A DNA stretch of 64,000 nucleotides from Malus domestica (GCF_042453785.1 NC_091664.1:16775001-16839000), one strand, 5' to 3'. Shown: positions 44,409 through 56,161, numbered from the stretch's first letter. The notes: generated from the sequence alone by a model not told the origin. A program made the numbers and translations.

Positions 44409-45083
44409 TCACAAAGGTTGCTTAGGAGAAGTCTCAGCAGTCGGTAGAGCCCCAGAAAGAGAAGGCATCGGAGGGGGATCATTCGGAGCCTCAGTACTGG
44501 ACAGAACCCTAGAAGGAGGAGGCATCAGAGGTTGATCATTTGAAGCTTCATTACGCGGTACAGCCCCAGAAGACGAAGGCAATAAATGCCTTTGGAACAA
44601 ACCCACAAATCTCTGATGATCAAATAAAACCTGACCATCAGTTTCCTTCATCTGGTCAAGCTTCCTCTTCATGTTTGTAGCATAGTCATGTGCGAGCCGG
44701 TGCAACTGTTTATTCTCATGCTTGAGCCCTCTAATCTCCTGTTTGAGACTCATCACTTCGGCCGCCAATGATTCAACTTGGCGGGTTCGAGCAAATAGGC
44801 GTTGGGCCATATTAGACACAGAACCTGCACACTGAACACTGAGAGCCAGTGAATCCTTAACAGCTAACTCATCAGACCGTTTGGAAAGTAGTCTGTTATC
44901 TTTGGGAGTGAGAAGGTTCCTGGCCACCACCGCAGCGGTCATATCATTCTTCATCACGGAATCCCCAACGGTAAGAGGACCAGTAGGGGAGACGAAGGAT
45001 GGGCGCCATATGTTGTCTGGAGAAGGCGGGGCTGCCTCTTCAACAAGGTTCAAGTCAAAACGACGGTCGGAGGGGCCAGCCAT
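44409..45083 (-). CDS. Second copy of the antisense ORF family, leucine-zipper protein with FDLNL motif (unknown function)
   Basis: 224 aa, starting MAGPSDRRFDLNL. Residues 9-13, FDLNL, match the core of the plant EAR repression motif (L/F)DLN(L/F)xP, except that proline is not at the last position. The conserved block (PPSPDNIWRPSF, TGPLTVGDSV, AAVVARNL, SVQCAGSVSNMAQRL) and the zipper (LAAEVMS, LKQEIRG, LKHENKQ, LHRLAHD) are kept. The tail is longer than in the 17219-17845 copy, with repeated SS(T)EAPNDPPP-type units. The frame is intact. Differences from the other copy in the first 166 residues are about 27, mostly conservative (I/L/V, K/R, D/E), which suggests past selection on the protein. 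No enzymatic motif is seen. Confidence 0.65.
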   Translation of the reverse strand: MAGPSDRRFDLNLVEEAAPPSPDNIWRPSFVSPTGPLTVGDSVMKNDMTAAVVARNLLTPKDNRLLSKRSDELAVKDSLALSVQCAGSVSNMAQRLFARTRQVESLAAEVMSLKQEIRGLKHENKQLHRLAHDYATNMKRKLDQMKETDGQVLFDHQRFVGLFQRHLLPSSSGAVPRNEASNDQPLMPPPSRVLSSTEAPNDPPPMPSLSGALPTAETSPKQPL

Positions 45084-46935
45084 TTTTCAAAGGTATTGAA
45101 GAGAGAAGAGGTCGGACAAATCAAGATCTTAGAAGTGCAAGAATGGAGCTTCTACTGGTGGAGATTCAAGTGTGCTTTGGAACTTAATGCTAGCCCCTAT
45201 AAAAAGCTGCACTCGACGGAGCTTCAGACATCGAAGAGGCGCCTGCTCAGAAATCGAAGAGGCGTTTGCTTTCTCAAAAGCTGGGCTGCTTAGAGACCAC
45301 GAGGGTTGATCTCATAAATCGAAGAGGTGTTTGCTTTCTCAAAAGTTGGGCTGCTCAAAGACCACGAAAGTCGATCTCAGAAATCGAAGAGGCGCTCGCT
45401 TCCTCAAAAGCTGGGCTCCTCAGAGACCACGAGGGCCGATCTCAGAAATCGAAGAGGCACCTACTTTTCCAGCCTTGTCAGCACCTGTCACACGCACACT
45501 CAGCTTTGCGGAAATTATGGGTATTCTGTCGAAGACTTCTGGGGAAGTAGAAAACACATGAATCTTACTGTCCAATCACCCACTTCCCACACGCAGCAAT
45601 AGCTCATGGGTACCACAGATAACTTTGCCAAAGTTCTCTGCCAAAGTTGAGCACGTGAAGCTTGCAGCTCCCACTACATCGCTCTGACCAAGAAGGGTAA
45701 AAGAATAGCAAAGAAACAGCACTAACAAAGTTTAGACCCATAAGGGTAAAGGAACAGTACCACTGTTGGATAATTGGAAAGTCCCTGTGTGTCAACCTCT
45801 GTGCCTCGTGGCAAGGTAGACTAGCAAACATGCCCAACCTTTACTCACATTCGAGAAAACACTCCCAATAAGATTGCTTGCTCCAAAATCGAAGAGGCAC
45901 CGTCCTCCGAATCTCGAGAGCCAGACTCCCAACATGACTACTTTCTCAAAAATCGAAGAGAGGGTAAAGGAACAGTACCATTGCTGGATAATTGGAAAGT
46001 CCCTGTGTGTCAACCTCTGTGCTTCGTGGCAAGGTAGACTAGCAAACATGCCCAACCTTTACTCACATTCGAGAAAACACTCCCAACAAGATTGCTTGCT
46101 CTAAAATCGAAGAGGCACCGCCCTCCGAATCTCGAGAGCCAGACTCCCAACATGATTACTTTCTCAAAAATCGAAGAGACACTGCTCCCCGAATCTCGAG
46201 AGCCAGACCCCCAACATAATTGCTTTCTCAAAAATCGAAGAGGCGCTCGCTTTCTCAAAAGCTGGGCTGCTCAGAGACCACGAGGGCCGATCTCAGAAAT
46301 CAAAGAGGCACCTTCTTTTCTAGCTTTGTCAGCACCTGTCACACGCACACTCAGCTTTGCGGAAATTATGGGCATTCTGTCGAAGACTTCTGGTGAAGTA
46401 GAAAGCACATGAATCTTACTGTTCAATCACCCACTTCCCACACGCAACAATAGCTCATGGGTACCACAGATAACTTTGTCAAAGTCTCTGCCAAAGTTGA
46501 GCACGTGAAGCTTGCAGCTCCCACTACATCGCTCTGACCAAGAAAGGTAAAAGAATAGCAAAGAAACAGCACTCACAAAGTTTAGACACATAAATTTTGA
46601 AGGTCTAGCTACCATATTATTACCCACAAGGGTAAAGGAACAGTACCACTGCTGGATAATTGGAAAGTCCCTGTGTGTCAACCTCCGTGCTTCGTGGCAA
46701 GGTAGACTAGCAAACATGCCCAACCTTTACTCACATCCGAGAAAACACTCCCAACAAGATTGCTTACTCCAAAATCGAAGAGGCACCGCCTTCCGAATCT
46801 CGAGAGCCAGACTCCCAACATGATTACTTTCTCAAAAATCGAAGAGACTGCTCCCCGAATCTCGAGAGCCAGACCCCCACCATGATTGCTTTCTCAAAAA
46901 TCGAAGAAGCATCGTTCTCCGAATCTCGAGAGCCA
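45084..46935 (-). promoter_or_regulatory. Repeat-rich upstream region of the second antisense ORF
   Basis: The minus strand carries a TATA-like CTTTTTATAGGGG (complement of 45194-45206), about 115 bp before the ATG, aligned with CTTTTTATAGAGG in the LARD copy. Beyond it are at least fourteen copies of a box read on the top strand as AAATCGAAGAGGC, with variants at 45229, 45253, 45319, 45380, 45440, 45886, 45950, 46104, 46172, 46233 and 46770 and further right. Between boxes, longer units recur, for example CTCGAGAGCCAGACTCCC and TCAAAAGCTGGGCTGCTCAG. The arrangement looks like an expanded promoter or enhancer array. Activity is inferred. Confidence 0.5.
45600..46760. repeat. Tandem/dispersed repeat units of about 200-650 bp
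   Basis: A unit reading GGATAATTGGAAAGTCCCTG, then GTGGCAAGGTAGACTAGC and CATGCCCAACCTTTACTCAC, occurs at about 45768, 45986 and 46654. A larger unit starting CATGGGTACCACAGATAAC occurs at 45606 and 46457. The copies differ at few positions, so duplication within the block is fairly recent. Confidence 0.8.
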
Positions 46936-48346
46936 GATACCACATACCACTTTTTCAAAGTGCTCTGACAGAGTTAAAACATGTGAAGCTGGCAGCTCCC
47001 ACTACCGTGCTATGACCAAGCAGGGTAAAGGAATAGCATTACTACTTGTTGTTAGGGAGACTCCTATATATGTCGACCTCCATCCCCAACGGACAGGCAG
47101 ACCTGCAAAAATGCTCAACCCTTCCTCATATCTGAGAGGGCACTCCCAACGAAGCCTTTCGAAATATTCAGCTTTCTTTCCCCCCGATAATACCTCTGCA
47201 AACAAGCTATACTAGAGCAAGAATATCTCATATCATCAGGGTTAAAAGCAAGAGTATCCCATATCATGCTTTTTCCCTGTCTTTTCCTTTGGCCTTGTTT
47301 TTACCTGCAAGACAAGGAGAAAGAGAGCAATCAGTCAGCACTTGAAATCAAGCTCCCAGCCAGGAACTGACAGCCTGGAACCCCTTACCTGATTACTTAC
47401 CTGGCATTGCTCTCGAGTACTCATCTTCAACATCTTATGTTGCCAGGGAAGATACCGCATCTGCTTGAGGAACAGATAGGGCAAGTGCGAAGGATACAAG
47501 GAAGCATGTGGAGACAAGCGTAACAGCACACGTGCCGATCCATCCATTACTCTGTCAAAAGCAAAAGTATCCCATATCAGCAGGGTCGAACGTACTCTAG
47601 ATTTGATGGACTTGTTTTGACCCTCAAATTCTTCAGTCGGCCTTATACTCTGGAGGAAACCAGAAAACCCTCCAGCTCAGTTCAAGAATAAGCCTGTGGA
47701 AAGTTACTTCTTCAAAAGCAAAAGTATCCCATATCATCTCTTCTCATTTTTCTTCTCTTTATCCTTCATGCTGCTGCAAGATGGGGAGAAGGTGAACAAT
47801 CAGCCGGAGCTCTGATTGCTTACCTTGTCTGTCACCTCTTTCAGCAAATCCCCTAGCTCGGCGACTTGGGGGACTCCTACTACATGGTTTGTATCGCGCT
47901 TGACCAAGCCTGAAACTACAAGTAAGCTTCAAGTGAAATTGATACATTACCTTGTGCATCTTCACCAGTTAAAGATACCACCCCTGGATGGAGGAAGAGT
48001 ACTTCCAGAGAAGCTGCCACATCTACCTATGAGACAGATAAGGCAAGTCGATACCACACTCCGATACTTAGAAGTTTCGTGATTACGAGATCATTCTCCC
48101 ACAATATTTCCTAATGTCATTTGTACTCTAATGTCATTTGTACTAAATCATTCACTTGTACTCACTAAAGGAGAGCTTGAACCTATGTACTTGTGTAAAC
48201 CCTTCACAATTAATGAGAACTCTTCTATTCCGTGGACGTAGCCAATCTGGGTGAACCACGTACATCTTGTGTTTGCTTTCCTATCTCTATCCATTTATAT
48301 ACTTATCCACACTAATGACCGGAGCAATTTAGCGAAGATCACAAAA

Positions 48347-48927
48347 AGCGACCGTTTTCGCTACCTAGGATCTATCTTACAAGAGAACGGAGAATTAGAT
48401 GGAGATCTCAACCATAGAATACGAGCTGGATGGATGAAGTGTAAGAGTGCATCCAGCATGTTGTGTGACCGTCGTAGGCCACTGAAGCTCAAGGGAAAAT
48501 TTTATAAGACGGCAATAAGGCCAGCGATGTTGTATGGCACAGAATGTCGGGCGGTGAAACATCAACACGTACACAAAATGGGTGTAGCAGAGATGAGGAT
48601 GCTTCGTGGAATGTGTGGGCACACGAGAAAGGATAAGATTGAGAATGAGGATATCCGAGGTAAAGTAGGAGTAGCCGAAATTGAAGGAAAGATGAGAGAA
48701 AATCGGTTCCGGTGATTTGGACATGTGCAAAGAAGGCCGACTGACGCTCCGGTTCGAAGATGTGACTACGGGACAGAGGTTCAGGGCCGAAGGGGTAGAG
48801 GAAGACCTAGGAAAACTTTGGAAGAGACTCTAAGAAAAGGCTTAGAGTACTTGGATCTAACGGAGGACATGACACAAAACCGAGCGCAATGGCGTTCTAG
48901 GATTCATATAGCCGACCCCACTTAGTG
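48347..48927 (+). pseudogene. Second RTE LINE 3' end (C-terminal coding part with a stop)
   Basis: Homology to the LINE begins abruptly at AAGCGACCG and follows 43566-44147. A TGA at 48713-48715 replaces the Trp codon of RLRWFGHV, and the frame resumes to a TAG at 48923-48925. It is followed by the intact LINE terminus (GTGGGAAAAGGCTTTG) that the first copy lacks. Clearly non-functional on its own. Confidence 0.85.
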
Positions 48928-48937
48928 GGAAAAGGCT

Positions 48938-48960
48938 TTGTTGTTGTTGTTGTTGTTGTT
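48938..48960 (+). repeat. (TTG)n tail of the LINE
   Basis: Seven to eight TTG units close the LINE. Simple-repeat tails rather than poly-A are typical of plant RTE elements. The 15-bp target duplication follows directly. Confidence 0.9.
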
Positions 48961-48975
48961 GAAGAGATTGTTCAG

Positions 48976-51194
48976 TGACACACCCTGATCCGGAGGATCC
49001 AGGTGTGCTGGCCGTCACGTGGGCGTGACGTAACCATAAGCACGACACGGAAGCGTAATAACAACATATAACAACAGAAATTCAACCCAAACTCAACATA
49101 ACCACATACGGACATAACCGGACGAGTTTACAAGTAAACACATAAGTTCAGAGCATAGGTTATCTGCAGTCTAGTAGGACTAAAATAAGAATACATCACC
49201 CTCAGGTGAGTCCTACATGTCCCAAATCTGTCAGAAAGCCGGAAAGGACCTCGTGAGCCAACCACCGCTAAACTAGAACCTGGAGGGGCGCAAAACAAAA
49301 TGAGTGGGTCAGTAAAACAAATTAGTTTTCCAAAACATTTCATTAAAACAGTTATATCCCCTCGCCGTAAAAACCTGTATACTTTCCCAGAAATATATAA
49401 CCATATAAAATCTCAACATTTAAATCTCAAATCTTTAACATTTTCAAGAAAACATGCCATGACATAAATAAAAATATAAATCAGGTGAATAAGGAATTAA
49501 TCGGAGACCCTGCAGTTGGTCCTATACGATTAATTCAATAGCTCAAATCCCACTAAGCCGGAGTCACCACAGTGACCTATACGGCCCTACTCTGCACATC
49601 ACTCGGAACTACGTAAGGTAGTCTATACGATGAAAGGTGTAAAAATACGCTCTAGTGCTTCTCTCATCATATCATCAGCGCGCATAACTAAGATCACCCA
49701 CTAGTCGGAATCACGCCTAGTGATCTATACGACTAGCATGTCGGAACCCTCACATGGTCTGTACGACATCCACCTACTTGGATCCAAGGCGAGCGTGCGG
49801 TGTGGTGAATAATATAAGCACTAACACCTAGGGTGCAGGTTATGAGCTCAAATTATATTGATATCAATCCATTCAATTAAATGAATAATGAACTCACCTG
49901 ACTTACCTGTGCCTCCACAGCACCATGCAACATGTATGCATCATATCTCAATCATATAATTCATAAACCAATTCATGATTTTCAAATAATTCTATGCATG
50001 GCATATTCAAGACATATTTTCATATAGAACATTTTTCTGGGAAAAACAGTAGTATATAGGTAATACGAAAACAAAACTGCCCACTCACTGATAAGTCGAC
50101 GGGTCGTAACCCCCGTGGCGTCCCTGGATGCGGTCGTCCTCGGGATACGTCTCACCTATATGCGAAACAACTATAAAAACATTAATTTTAAGCATATCAC
50201 CAATAATTCGAAATAACTTCTCATACGATGCTCAATTTTGGTATATGAATATACCACATCGACCTACTCGACGTCACGAGCGTCGAGAAATTTTTAGAAA
50301 AATTTTTGGAAGCCCCACGCGCCCCCACGCGCCACACGTGGCACGGGTCCACGCGCTGGCCACGCGCAGCACGTGCAGCGCACGTGTCGTCTTCTTCACA
50401 GGGCCTCGCCGGACTGGTTCTCCGGTGGCCGGACTCCGGCCGAACTCCGGCCGATTTTCAAACTCACTATTCTCCTTCGTTTTTCACCCATTTTCTTCGT
50501 ATTTTATACCAAATTGAAGCCCTAAGAGTGTACTATCACGTTGGACTAGTTTTAGGGCCTAAAAACTACGAAATCTCACCTTGCAAAGACCAAGGGTTCG
50601 GCCAAACTTGAAACCTACGATCCCGACGTCCAAAACTCTCCAACGAACGTCTCCGAGCTTCCTTAGGACCTCCTAAAGCTCACCACAAGCTTGAAATCTC
50701 CTGAAACACAACATTTTACGTTCGCATGAACAGTACCTCAAAAATGGAGGTTCGGGATCTACGTGAAATCGAAGGTTTCACTTCCTAAAACTAGCACCAA
50801 TGAACTCAGGACGTCAAAACGATGAAGATACATACCTTATTTGCCCCGATCCGTCAAGTTTTGAAGGGTTTTGGTGGTGGTCCGTACGATATGGGTGTGT
50901 TTGGGTGTGAGGTCGGGAGAGAGAGAGAGAGACTGAGAGGGTGATCGAGAGGGAGGAGAGAAAGGGACTGATCTTGTGTGGTCAAACCAATCCACACCAT
51001 CCAAAATCTCTCTTAAGTCCCTAACCACAAAAATATAAAATCAACTTCCAAAATATTTCTAACTTAAACAACTTCTTAAAAGTTTAGGGACCAAACATTT
51101 TCAAAACGTAATACACCCATACCTTGATACCTGACAAGGGCATTTTTGTCCTTTCACATTCCCGCCAAAAGTACCTCCGGGACGGGCTGTGACA
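48976..51194 (-). repeat. Tekay-like LTR, copy 1 (2,219 bp)
   Basis: Top strand from TGACACACCCTGATCC to GACGGGCTGTGACA. It contains a GC-rich segment with CACGCGC repeats at 50310-50380 and a (GA)n run near 50918-50930. Frames inside it (49128-49343, 50128-50517 and others) repeat in every LTR copy and are not known proteins. A polypurine tract complement (ATCTCCCCTCCTT, 51195-51207) borders it inside. Confidence 0.9.
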
Positions 51195-51248
51195 ATCTCC
51201 CCTCCTTATAGAATTTCGTCCCCGAAATTCCCATAACCAAATCATAAT

Positions 51249-53456
51249 TCAATACTCGTAGAATAATCTTGGGTACATCTCTCTCATCCGGTCTTCCGTC
51301 TCCCAAGTAGCTTCCTCCACAGAATGATTTCTCCACAACACCTTCACCAAACTCACCGTCTTGTTCCTTAGAACCTTGTCCTTCCAATCCAATATTGTGA
51401 TTGGTTCCTCATCATAAGTCAAATCCGGATTAATCTCTAACGGTTGATGAGGGATCACATGAGATGGATCAGAAATATAATGCCGAAGCATAGAGACATG
51501 GAACACATTATGGACCTTAGATAACTCCGGAGGCAGTTCCAACCGGTAGGCAACTTCACCAACTCTTTCAGTGATCACATAAGGTCCAATATATCTCGGA
51601 CTTAGCTTCCCTCTTTTCCCAAATCGTACCACACCTCTCCAAGGCGACAATTTCAAGAATACCCAATCACCCACATCATACACTCGATCAGTAGTATGCC
51701 GATCCGCTAAACTCTTATGTCGATCCTGGGCTGCTTTCAGGTTTGACTTAATTACCTGAACATTTTGAGTCGTCTCATCCACGATCTCAGGGCCTTCTAA
51801 TACCCGTTCACCAACCTCAGACCAACACAATGGCGTTCGACACGCCCTACCATAAAGTGCCTCGAATGGGGACATACCAATGCTCGAGTGAAAACTGTTA
51901 TTATAAGCAAACTCCATTAAGTCTAGACGATCATGCCAAGAATCACCAAATTGTAATACCGAAGATCTCAACATATCTTCCAACGTCTGAATGGTCCTCT
52001 CTGATTGCCCATCAGTTTGAGGATGATAAGCTGTGCTATACAGTAATTGAGTACCCAGAGCTTCCTGAAAAGCCACCCAAAATTTAGAAGTAAACCTCGG
52101 GTCTCGATCGGAGATAATATTTACTGGGACTCCATGATACTTGACAATCTTCGAAATAAACAACTTAGCCAATTTATTCAGAGGGTATTTCTCCCTCACT
52201 GGAATGAAATGCGCAGACTTGGTGAGTCGATCCACAATCACCCAAATACCATCAAATCCATTTCGCGTACGAGGAAGTTTATACACGAAATCCATGGTTA
52301 TATTTTCCCATTTCCACTGGGGAACGGGAAGTGGTTGCATTCGCCCAAAGGGCTTCTTCCTTTCTGCTTTCACTTGCTGGCAAATAATACACCTGCTCAC
52401 ATATTCTGCAATTTCTCTTTTCATACCCGGCCAATAATAAAATGGTCGAATGGTATGATACATTTTTGTTCCTCCCGGATGCATCGCATAAGCTGAACAA
52501 TGTGCTTCGTCCAGAATTTCCTTCTTCAATTCCCCATTATTCGGAACATACATTCTGTTTTCTTGCATGAGCATACCATCTGATTCCCGAATTCTGAGGT
52601 CTTTCTTTTTCCCTTCACTTCTTAACTGAACCAACTCCTGAATTTCTTCATCCACCATTTGAGCTGCAAGTATACGGTCCACCAAAACTGGCCTGACTTG
52701 AAAGCTAGCAAGAAAGGCTCCACTAGGGTCTTCAATCTCCAACCTTACTCCCGTTGCCCTCAGTTCAGCAAGAAGAGGAACACGGCAAGCATATAGGGCA
52801 TTAAGTCTACCTTGTGGTTTCCTACTCAGTGCATCCGCTACTACATTAGCACGACCTGGATGGTATTCAATAGAACAATCATAATCACTTAGCAATTCCA
52901 TCCACCTTCGCTGACGAAGATTAAGATCATGCTGGGTGAATAAGTACTGAAGACTCTTATGATCAGTGAAGATCTTACACTTCTCACCATACAAATAATG
53001 TCTCCAAATTTTCAAAGCAAAAACAATTGCTGCCAATTCAAGATCGTGAGTAGGATAATTCCTTTCATGATTTTTCAACTGCCTAGAAGCATAGGCAATC
53101 ACCTTATTATGCTGCATCAAAACACATCCCAAACCATTTAATGAAGCATCACTATATATCTCAAAATTACCGCTATCGTCGGGAAGTACCAACACCGGTG
53201 CATGAGTGAGGCAATACTTCAATTGCTGAAAACTCCTCTCACAATTCTCATCCCACTCAAATTTAACATCCTTCCTGGTCAACTTTGTCAACGGTAAAGC
53301 AATCATAGAGAAATCCTGAACGAACCGTCGATAATAACCTGCTAAGCCAAGAAAGCTTCGTACCTCCGTGACGGTTCGAGGTTGCTCCCAATTCTCCACT
53401 GCTGCAATCTTTTGAGAGTCAACTTGAATACCTTGAGCTGATACAACATGCCCCAA
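51249..53456 (-). CDS. Pol C-terminal part, unit 1: RNase H, integrase, chromodomain
   Basis: 735 aa. It opens at [16 protein letters not shown], the end of the reverse transcriptase thumb/connection, one frame away from the gag-RT frame. RNase H shows [13 protein letters not shown] and [11 protein letters not shown]. Integrase has the HHCC finger ([14 protein letters not shown]...[10 protein letters not shown]) and core motifs [22 protein letters not shown] and [14 protein letters not shown]. The C-terminus (about 680-735) is a chromodomain ([33 protein letters not shown]). Lineage Tekay/Del is inferred from these motifs and LTR size. It is intact, but expressed with gag-RT only if a frameshift at 53455-53460 is bypassed. 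Confidence 0.88.
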   Translation of the reverse strand: MGHVVSAQGIQVDSQKIAAVENWEQPRTVTEVRSFLGLAGYYRRFVQDFSMIALPLTKLTRKDVKFEWDENCERSFQQLKYCLTHAPVLVLPDDSGNFEIYSDASLNGLGCVLMQHNKVIAYASRQLKNHERNYPTHDLELAAIVFALKIWRHYLYGEKCKIFTDHKSLQYLFTQHDLNLRQRRWMELLSDYDCSIEYHPGRANVVADALSRKPQGRLNALYACRVPLLAELRATGVRLEIEDPSGAFLASFQVRPVLVDRILAAQMVDEEIQELVQLRSEGKKKDLRIRESDGMLMQENRMYVPNNGELKKEILDEAHCSAYAMHPGGTKMYHTIRPFYYWPGMKREIAEYVSRCIICQQVKAERKKPFGRMQPLPVPQWKWENITMDFVYKLPRTRNGFDGIWVIVDRLTKSAHFIPVREKYPLNKLAKLFISKIVKYHGVPVNIISDRDPRFTSKFWVAFQEALGTQLLYSTAYHPQTDGQSERTIQTLEDMLRSSVLQFGDSWHDRLDLMEFAYNNSFHSSIGMSPFEALYGRACRTPLCWSEVGERVLEGPEIVDETTQNVQVIKSNLKAAQDRHKSLADRHTTDRVYDVGDWVFLKLSPWRGVVRFGKRGKLSPRYIGPYVITERVGEVAYRLELPPELSKVHNVFHVSMLRHYISDPSHVIPHQPLEINPDLTYDEEPITILDWKDKVLRNKTVSLVKVLWRNHSVEEATWETEDRMREMYPRLFYEY

Positions 53457-56103
53457 AAAATGCCACTTCAGTCAACCAAAACTGACATTTACTGAACTTG
53501 GCATACAACTGATGCTCCCTTAATTTCCTTAACACCAAATTAAGGTGTCGGATATGATCTGCTTGGGACTTAGAGTATACCAAAAGATCGTCAATAAAAA
53601 CAATAACGAATTTATCAAGATATTTCTGGAATACCTCATTCATTAATCTCATAAAAGCTGCAGGTGCATTAGTCAACCCAAACGGCATAACCGAAAATTC
53701 ATAATGTCCGTACCGAGTTCGGAAAGCCGTCTTAGGTACATCGTCTTCTTTAATCTTCAATTGATAATACCCGGATCTCAAATCAATCTTAGAAAATACA
53801 CACGCACCTTTCAGCTGATCAAACAAATCATCAATGCGGGGCAATGGATAACGGTTTTTAATCGTTACCCGGTTCAATTGTCTATAATCAATACACAATC
53901 GAAGAGTTCCATCCTTCTTCTTCACAAATAATACTGGGGCACCCCAAGGTGAAGAACTAGGTTGAATAAAACCTTTATCAAGTAATTCTTGCAACTGGAT
54001 TTTTAATTCCCTTAACTCAGCAGGAGCCATTCTATAAGGAGTCAGAGATATAGGGTCCGTACCTGGAAGCAAATCAATAGAGAATTCCACCTCTCTGTCT
54101 GGCGGCAATCCCGGCAAATCATCAGGGAAAACATCCGGATAATGTCTGACCACACCAACTTCTTCTATACTAGTAGGAGCAACATCATTTAATACCACAT
54201 GTGCCAAATATCCCTGACAACCCTTCGATAATAATTTCCTCGCCCTTATGGCAGAAATAACTCCATGTCTCACCCCACTTCTCTCGCCCACAAAAATAAC
54301 CTCGGGTAATCCAGGACGATAAAAAGTAACTGATTTACCATAACAATCAATATGGGCACGATTATGGTGTAACCAATCGGCCCCTAAAATCACATCAAAA
54401 TCCACAATATCTAACGGAATAAGATCAGCGGACATAATCACGCCCTCAACCATCACTGGACACCCCAGATACACACTATCCACAATACATTTATCTCCTC
54501 TAGGCATGGCAAACTCTAAATCAAATCCTAGAGGTGAAGGGTGAGGTTGGGTTATTTGAGCAAACGTATGAGAAATCACAGAGTGCGTAGCACCACAATC
54601 AATCAAAACCTTAGCAAAATGACCAAGAACATTTAACGTACCCATTATCAAGTCTGGATGGTTCTGAGCCTCCTGCAGGGACATATGATTAACTCGCCCC
54701 TGAGCTTGCTGACGTCCACCTCGGCCTCTATTGCCCTGATTACCTCGTCCCTGAGGATTACGTCCCTGGCCTGGCTGACTAGGCTGCCTGGATGATCCTG
54801 CACCACCAGTAGCAATTTCCCCCTGACGGGGCTGACCTCCCTGATGCCACTGCGATCCACCAGTTGGCATAGAGGAATAAGAAGAATAACCTCCAAAATC
54901 CTGAGAATACCCTGTCTGAGGATAAGGCTCCTGAGAATACTGATAAGGTCCGGAAGCATACGGAGCCGCATCCCCCTGATAGTGGTAAGCACCACCACGA
55001 TTCGGCTGGCCATAACCACCCGGTCCAAAACTCTGCTGAACTGGTGCTGGAGGTGGCATATTAGTCTGCTGCGGTCTCTGCTGACCCTGGGGGCACTGAG
55101 AAGCCCGATGTCCCATCTGCCCACACGTAAAACAAGCACCAGAACCTCTCCTACACTCACCATGGTGACGGGAGTTACAACGGCGGCACCATGGAGCGCC
55201 AGATCCACCAGCATCCCTCTGACCCTGAAATCTGGGTCCACCAGAAAATCTTCCACCACCTCTCCTCGGGCCAGTAAAACTATATCCCCCACTAGAAGAA
55301 CTCGAACTCGCTCCACTCTTCTTAAAACACTGAGTCTGTCGAGGTCCAGGAATAGAAATACCCTTACCTTTGTCATTCTTCTTTTGACCCTCATTCTTGT
55401 CCTCATCATCCTCACTGTCAGGAAGATTATCAGAGTCCTCCATCCTAACCAGAATCTCGAAATACTCATGATAATCAGCGCAGGGGAGTGCATTGGCAAA
55501 GGTACGCCACTTCTTCTTAGATCCCAACTTGAAACGTCGAAGCATCTCTCCCTGATTACCAGCTGTATCAGTGTCATAACGAGACAAATCAGTAAACTTT
55601 CTATAATATTCATGTGCCGACATATTTCTCTGTTTCAACCTGGTGAATTCCTGCTTCTTACGGTCAATATACTCAGGAGGAACGAATCTCTTCATAAAAT
55701 GCTCCTTGAATACTTTCCAGTCGGCTGCCGTCTCAGGTGACATGTACCTAGCCTGATTTATCCACCATGCTGCTGGTTCACGACCCAAAAACCAAGTGGT
55801 GGTCTCCACCCACCTATTAGCAGGGAGATTCCCCTGACTCTGCATCACCTGGAAAGTTTTCTCAATATGATCAAGCCATTTCTCTGCCCCCTCATGACTT
55901 TCATTACCCATAAACCGATCTAACTTCAAGTTGTACATGGTCTCCAGAGGTGTCCTCGGAGGAGGGGGAGGACGAATCACATTCTGTAAAGCCTGGGCCA
56001 TCGCTTCCCCTAACTGAGTAATATCCGGGAAATTAGGTTCAGAAGTACGGCGGGACTCTCTACGCTCTCTACGAGGCGGCATGATTCTGACAGAAAACAT
56101 CAA
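53419..56103 (-). CDS. Gag-protease-reverse transcriptase, unit 1
   Basis: 894 aa, the likely start being MPPRRERR at residue 8. Gag core about 50-230 ([42 protein letters not shown]-type region), then a Gly/Gln-rich part with the zinc knuckle [14 protein letters not shown] near 312-325. Protease near 500: [13 protein letters not shown] and ILGADWL. RT about 690-880: [59 protein letters not shown]. The frame then runs through TTTTTTGGGG at about 53451-53460 and ends in unrelated residues ([11 protein letters not shown]), while the next frame continues the polyprotein. Confidence 0.88.
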   Translation of the reverse strand: MMFSVRIMPPRRERRESRRTSEPNFPDITQLGEAMAQALQNVIRPPPPPRTPLETMYNLKLDRFMGNESHEGAEKWLDHIEKTFQVMQSQGNLPANRWVETTTWFLGREPAAWWINQARYMSPETAADWKVFKEHFMKRFVPPEYIDRKKQEFTRLKQRNMSAHEYYRKFTDLSRYDTDTAGNQGEMLRRFKLGSKKKWRTFANALPCADYHEYFEILVRMEDSDNLPDSEDDEDKNEGQKKNDKGKGISIPGPRQTQCFKKSGASSSSSSGGYSFTGPRRGGGRFSGGPRFQGQRDAGGSGAPWCRRCNSRHHGECRRGSGACFTCGQMGHRASQCPQGQQRPQQTNMPPPAPVQQSFGPGGYGQPNRGGAYHYQGDAAPYASGPYQYSQEPYPQTGYSQDFGGYSSYSSMPTGGSQWHQGGQPRQGEIATGGAGSSRQPSQPGQGRNPQGRGNQGNRGRGGRQQAQGRVNHMSLQEAQNHPDLIMGTLNVLGHFAKVLIDCGATHSVISHTFAQITQPHPSPLGFDLEFAMPRGDKCIVDSVYLGCPVMVEGVIMSADLIPLDIVDFDVILGADWLHHNRAHIDCYGKSVTFYRPGLPEVIFVGERSGVRHGVISAIRARKLLSKGCQGYLAHVVLNDVAPTSIEEVGVVRHYPDVFPDDLPGLPPDREVEFSIDLLPGTDPISLTPYRMAPAELRELKIQLQELLDKGFIQPSSSPWGAPVLFVKKKDGTLRLCIDYRQLNRVTIKNRYPLPRIDDLFDQLKGACVFSKIDLRSGYYQLKIKEDDVPKTAFRTRYGHYEFSVMPFGLTNAPAAFMRLMNEVFQKYLDKFVIVFIDDLLVYSKSQADHIRHLNLVLRKLREHQLYAKFSKCQFWLTEVAFFGACCISSRYSS

Positions 56104-56146
56104 AAGATCGTTAAGACATTAACAAATTTACAGGACTGCAACCTAA

Positions 56147-56158
56147 GCTCTGATACCA
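56147..56158 (-). other. Primer-binding site, unit 1
   Basis: The minus strand reads TGGTATCAGAGC, three bases inside the middle LTR, complementary to initiator methionine tRNA. The second unit has the same site at 63333-63344. Confidence 0.9.
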
Positions 56159-56161
56159 AAC

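Larger units (their letters stand above)
44149..48340 (+). mobile_element. 4.2-kb block inside the composite, Tat-like non-autonomous module carrying the antisense ORF
   Basis: The block lies between two LINE 3' ends. It holds the 224-aa ORF on the minus strand, its upstream box array, and distal phrases shared in inverse orientation with 16186-16800 of the LARD (ATCCCATATCA and AAGCAAGAGTAT repeats, GAGTACTC). The far right (48180-48260) has a leader-like stretch (AATGAGAACTCTTCTATTCC, GTGAACCACGTACATCTTGT) that looks like an LTR end. No second LTR, primer site or target duplication was found, so boundaries and class are open. The shared module, not the flanks, links it to the LARD. Confidence 0.45.
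42548..48960 (+). mobile_element. Composite RTE-type LINE insertion (6.4 kb) with 15-bp target-site duplications
   Basis: The same 15 bases, GAAGAGATTGTTCAG, stand immediately before (42533-42547) and after (48961-48975) this segment. The right end is a (TTG)n tail, as in plant RTE-type LINEs. The left end enters the LINE coding region in mid-protein, typical of 5' truncation. Between the ends are a nearly full RT ORF, a 4.2-kb unrelated block, and a second copy of the last 0.6 kb of the LINE. The duplicated 3' ends are about 94 percent identical. It could be one retrotransposed composite, or an original LINE later enlarged by recombination. Confidence 0.6.

Noticed and set aside
45229..46935. 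Regularly spaced AAATCGAAGAGGC boxes considered as a CRISPR array.
   Set aside because: The genome is eukaryotic, spacers are not unique but repeat with the boxes, and there are no cas genes. The array is better explained as duplicated regulatory or repeat sequence.
48976..51194. Frames at 49128-49343, 50128-50517, 50306-50611 and 50837-51028 as possible LTR-encoded proteins.
   Set aside because: They repeat only because the LTR repeats, and no motif or codon signal supports them.
54844..55740. 298-aa plus-strand frame and 321-aa minus-strand frame in the gag region, repeated at 62030-62926 and 61834-62799.
   Set aside because: They are alternative-frame shadows of the Gly/Gln-rich gag sequence and have biased Arg/Ser/Leu composition.
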